A stretch of 64,000 nucleotides of DNA from Pseudomonas sp. Leaf48 (GTDB taxonomy: Bacteria; Pseudomonadota; Gammaproteobacteria; Pseudomonadales; Pseudomonadaceae). Location: the NCBI RefSeq assembly GCF_001421885.1, contig NZ_LMLH01000013.1:1-64000 (forward strand), in the 5' to 3' direction. Under the pieces are notes generated by a model. It was not told the DNA's origin and made no database searches. It worked only from the letters and a program-made list of their open reading frames with translations. This document shows, one piece after another, positions 62,473 through 64,000 of the stretch. Position 1 is the first letter of the stretch. Every line of letters begins with the position of its first letter. A program made the position numbers and the translations under genes.

Positions 62473-63630
62473 ATGAAAGCTGTTGAATTATTTTGTGGCA
62501 TTGGTGGCTTTAGAATAGCTTGCGATTCTTTAGGTATTGAAACAGTCTGGTCTAATGACATAAGTGTAAAAGCTGCAAAAGTGTACAGAAAAAAATTTGG
62601 CGCTGATAATTTTCACGAAGGAAACATAGAAGATCTTTTGGACACTGTTCCTGAACATGATGTATTGACAGGTGGATTTCCATGCCAACCATTTTCAAGC
62701 GCCGGCAAAAAATTAGGCATTGAGGATCTGCGCGGTACGCTTTTTGAAAAAATAGTGTACGTTCTAGATAAGAGAAAGCCAAAATATTTTGTACTAGAAA
62801 ATGTTAAGCGACTATTGTCCATGGACAGCGGTAAGCACTTCGCAACGGTATTAGATGCACTGTCAAATATAGGATATTTGATCGAGTGGAGGCTTTTGAA
62901 TGCTGTTGATTTTGGTCTACCACAAAATCGCGAGCGAATTGTAATTACAGGCAGAAAAGATCACACTTCGACTTCAAAGCTATGCAATTTAAAAGATTTG
63001 TCCCAACTGACAAAAAAACAGCTAACTCAAGCAAAAGATAAAAGTTCTTGGAAAAAAATCGAAGAGCATGGTCTGAAGTTTAAAACTTGGGGTCTGGCTT
63101 TAGATGGACATTTTTTCCACTCTGATGTTGACGTATTTTCAGAGAAAACTGAACCGGTCAAGTTGAGCAGCGTATTAGAGACAAGGCCGAACGATAAGTT
63201 TTTCTTCACAGAAGACACAATAGAGCGCATAAAAAATAGTGACGAAGTTAACAGGTACTACAGCGGAGTAGAAATTTTATATAATCAAAAAGGCGGAGCT
63301 AGGATGGGATATTCCATATTTGGCATTAATGGTGTCGCACCTACCCTGACATGCACAGCTAGTCGTCACTACGAACGTTATAAGGTAGGTGAAGAATATC
63401 GAAGGTTAACGAATGTAGAATATGCCCGGATACAAGGATTCTCCGATGATCACTGTGATGCGGTATCTATCTATGATCAGTACACCTTGTATGGTAACGC
63501 TGTGCCGCCATCGCTTGTAAAATGGGCTTTAAGCAAATTGATATCAGATGAGTTTACGAATCTGGAGACATTTGAAGAGGGGATAAATTTGACGACTTTG
63601 GTTCTTGAAGAGCAAATGGAATTGCTTTGA
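62473..63630 (+). CDS. DNA (cytosine-5-)-methyltransferase
   Basis: Type II C5 cytosine methyltransferase of 385 residues with the ordered motifs: I FCGIGGF (7-13), IV GGFPCQPFSSAG with catalytic Cys71, VI ENV (109-111), VIII QNRERI, and X GNAVPPS near residue 345; the target-recognition region lies between VIII and IX (about 170-300). The start is the ATG at 62473, at the family start. Low GC and A/T-ending codons differ strongly from the host genes. Paired with a downstream endonuclease-like gene. The target sequence cannot be read from motifs. Confidence 0.95.
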   Translation: MKAVELFCGIGGFRIACDSLGIETVWSNDISVKAAKVYRKKFGADNFHEGNIEDLLDTVPEHDVLTGGFPCQPFSSAGKKLGIEDLRGTLFEKIVYVLDKRKPKYFVLENVKRLLSMDSGKHFATVLDALSNIGYLIEWRLLNAVDFGLPQNRERIVITGRKDHTSTSKLCNLKDLSQLTKKQLTQAKDKSSWKKIEEHGLKFKTWGLALDGHFFHSDVDVFSEKTEPVKLSSVLETRPNDKFFFTEDTIERIKNSDEVNRYYSGVEILYNQKGGARMGYSIFGINGVAPTLTCTASRHYERYKVGEEYRRLTNVEYARIQGFSDDHCDAVSIYDQYTLYGNAVPPSLVKWALSKLISDEFTNLETFEEGINLTTLVLEEQMELL

Positions 63631-63762
63631 TAGGAAGCCTGATTATTTATTTTTAGTGGCGTTGATGGCATGGAAGAATATTTTTTCCTGCATCTTAAAG
63701 CCGCATAAAAACGTGTTGCGCAATGGACAATTGCCCTAAACGACAGGAAAGGAAAATTAACA

Positions 63763-64000
63763 ATGTACTTGACGGATAAAATTCTCTGCAAAGAAGCGGA
63801 AGTTTTTTCGGCTGCCGAAAGCAGACATCAAGAGCACACACTGTTTGGTGTTACTGACGGAAAGGCAGTTGGAACTTATCTGGAACTAAAATTTAGAACT
63901 TATTTGCTTGATAAGGGCTACATATTTGAGTCTGGAAACTCTGCTAGCGGCCTAGACTTCCCTAATCTTAATTTGGACATGAAGGTCACAAGTACTAGGC
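63763..64000 (+). CDS. Probable type II restriction endonuclease (5' part)
   Basis: The first 79 codons are present and the gene runs off the window. GGAAA precedes the ATG. GLDFPNLNLDMKVTS near residues 63-77 fits a PD-(D/E)XK nuclease core (Asp65, Asp72, Lys74). It lies 132 bases after the methyltransferase in the same direction and shares its low GC, as expected for the cutting partner of a restriction-modification pair. The exact family is not recognised. Confidence 0.72.
   Translation, partial: MYLTDKILCKEAEVFSAAESRHQEHTLFGVTDGKAVGTYLELKFRTYLLDKGYIFESGNSASGLDFPNLNLDMKVTSTR

Overview
The window is chromosomal DNA of a fluorescent Pseudomonas (P. fluorescens group most likely). This rests on gene content and order (tyrS beside an rRNA operon, vfr-type crp, separate trpE and trpGDC, lptD-surA-pdxA-rsmA-apaGH, prkA-yeaH-spoVR, rpsU-dnaG-rpoD), high GC codon use, and many REP elements built on GTGGGAGCGGGCTTGCTCGCGAA. 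No 16S sequence is present, so the species is not fixed. From 268 to 60395 the DNA is core chromosome and nearly every gene belongs to a recognisable family.

Layout. 1-267 holds two tandem rRNA-type promoters firing leftwards out of the window, just downstream of tyrS. 1680-11893 carries cell-wall genes (M23 peptidase, anmK), erpA, argC, hemJ, a nitronate monooxygenase, a DUF805 protein, an SDR, a HIT protein, coq7, speD and an OsmC protein. 12124-21637 holds crp/vfr and the tryptophan genes in two blocks: trpGDC with its own leader peptide, and rpe-gph-trpE, separated by the autotransporter esterase gene estA. 21753-31087 has an iron alcohol dehydrogenase, a four-gene ABC importer (agtABCD-like) and a two-component pair (agtSR-like). 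31161-42514 holds a DUF3530 gene, djlA-murU-amgK on the minus strand and the divergent lptD-surA-pdxA-rsmA-apaG-apaH-glpE series. 42812-48999 holds prkA-yeaH-spoVR and cca; 49082-56432 holds folB-folK, plsY, tsaD, rpsU, dnaG and rpoD; 56557-60303 is a very large c-di-GMP signalling protein.

At 60319-60395 lies a CAU-anticodon tRNA gene, and the core genome ends there. To its right is accessory DNA: a compact minus-strand cluster of five small unrecognised genes (60598-62098) with an operator-like palindrome upstream, then an AT-rich type II restriction-modification locus (C5 cytosine methyltransferase at 62473-63630 and the start of a probable PD-(D/E)XK endonuclease running off the window end). 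This looks like one end of an island integrated at the tRNA. No integrase is visible.

Most interesting regulatory points: (i) both trp transcription units have a leader reading frame ending in the same seven residues, ARWRWRA, followed directly by a GC-rich hairpin. For trpGDC it is a free 28-residue peptide; for trpE it is fused in frame as the C-terminal tail of phosphoglycolate phosphatase (Gph). (ii) prkA is preceded by a sigma-S-like -10 and a hairpin- and GGA-rich leader. (iii) a 157-base inverted-repeat element lies between the binding-protein and permease genes of the agt-like operon.
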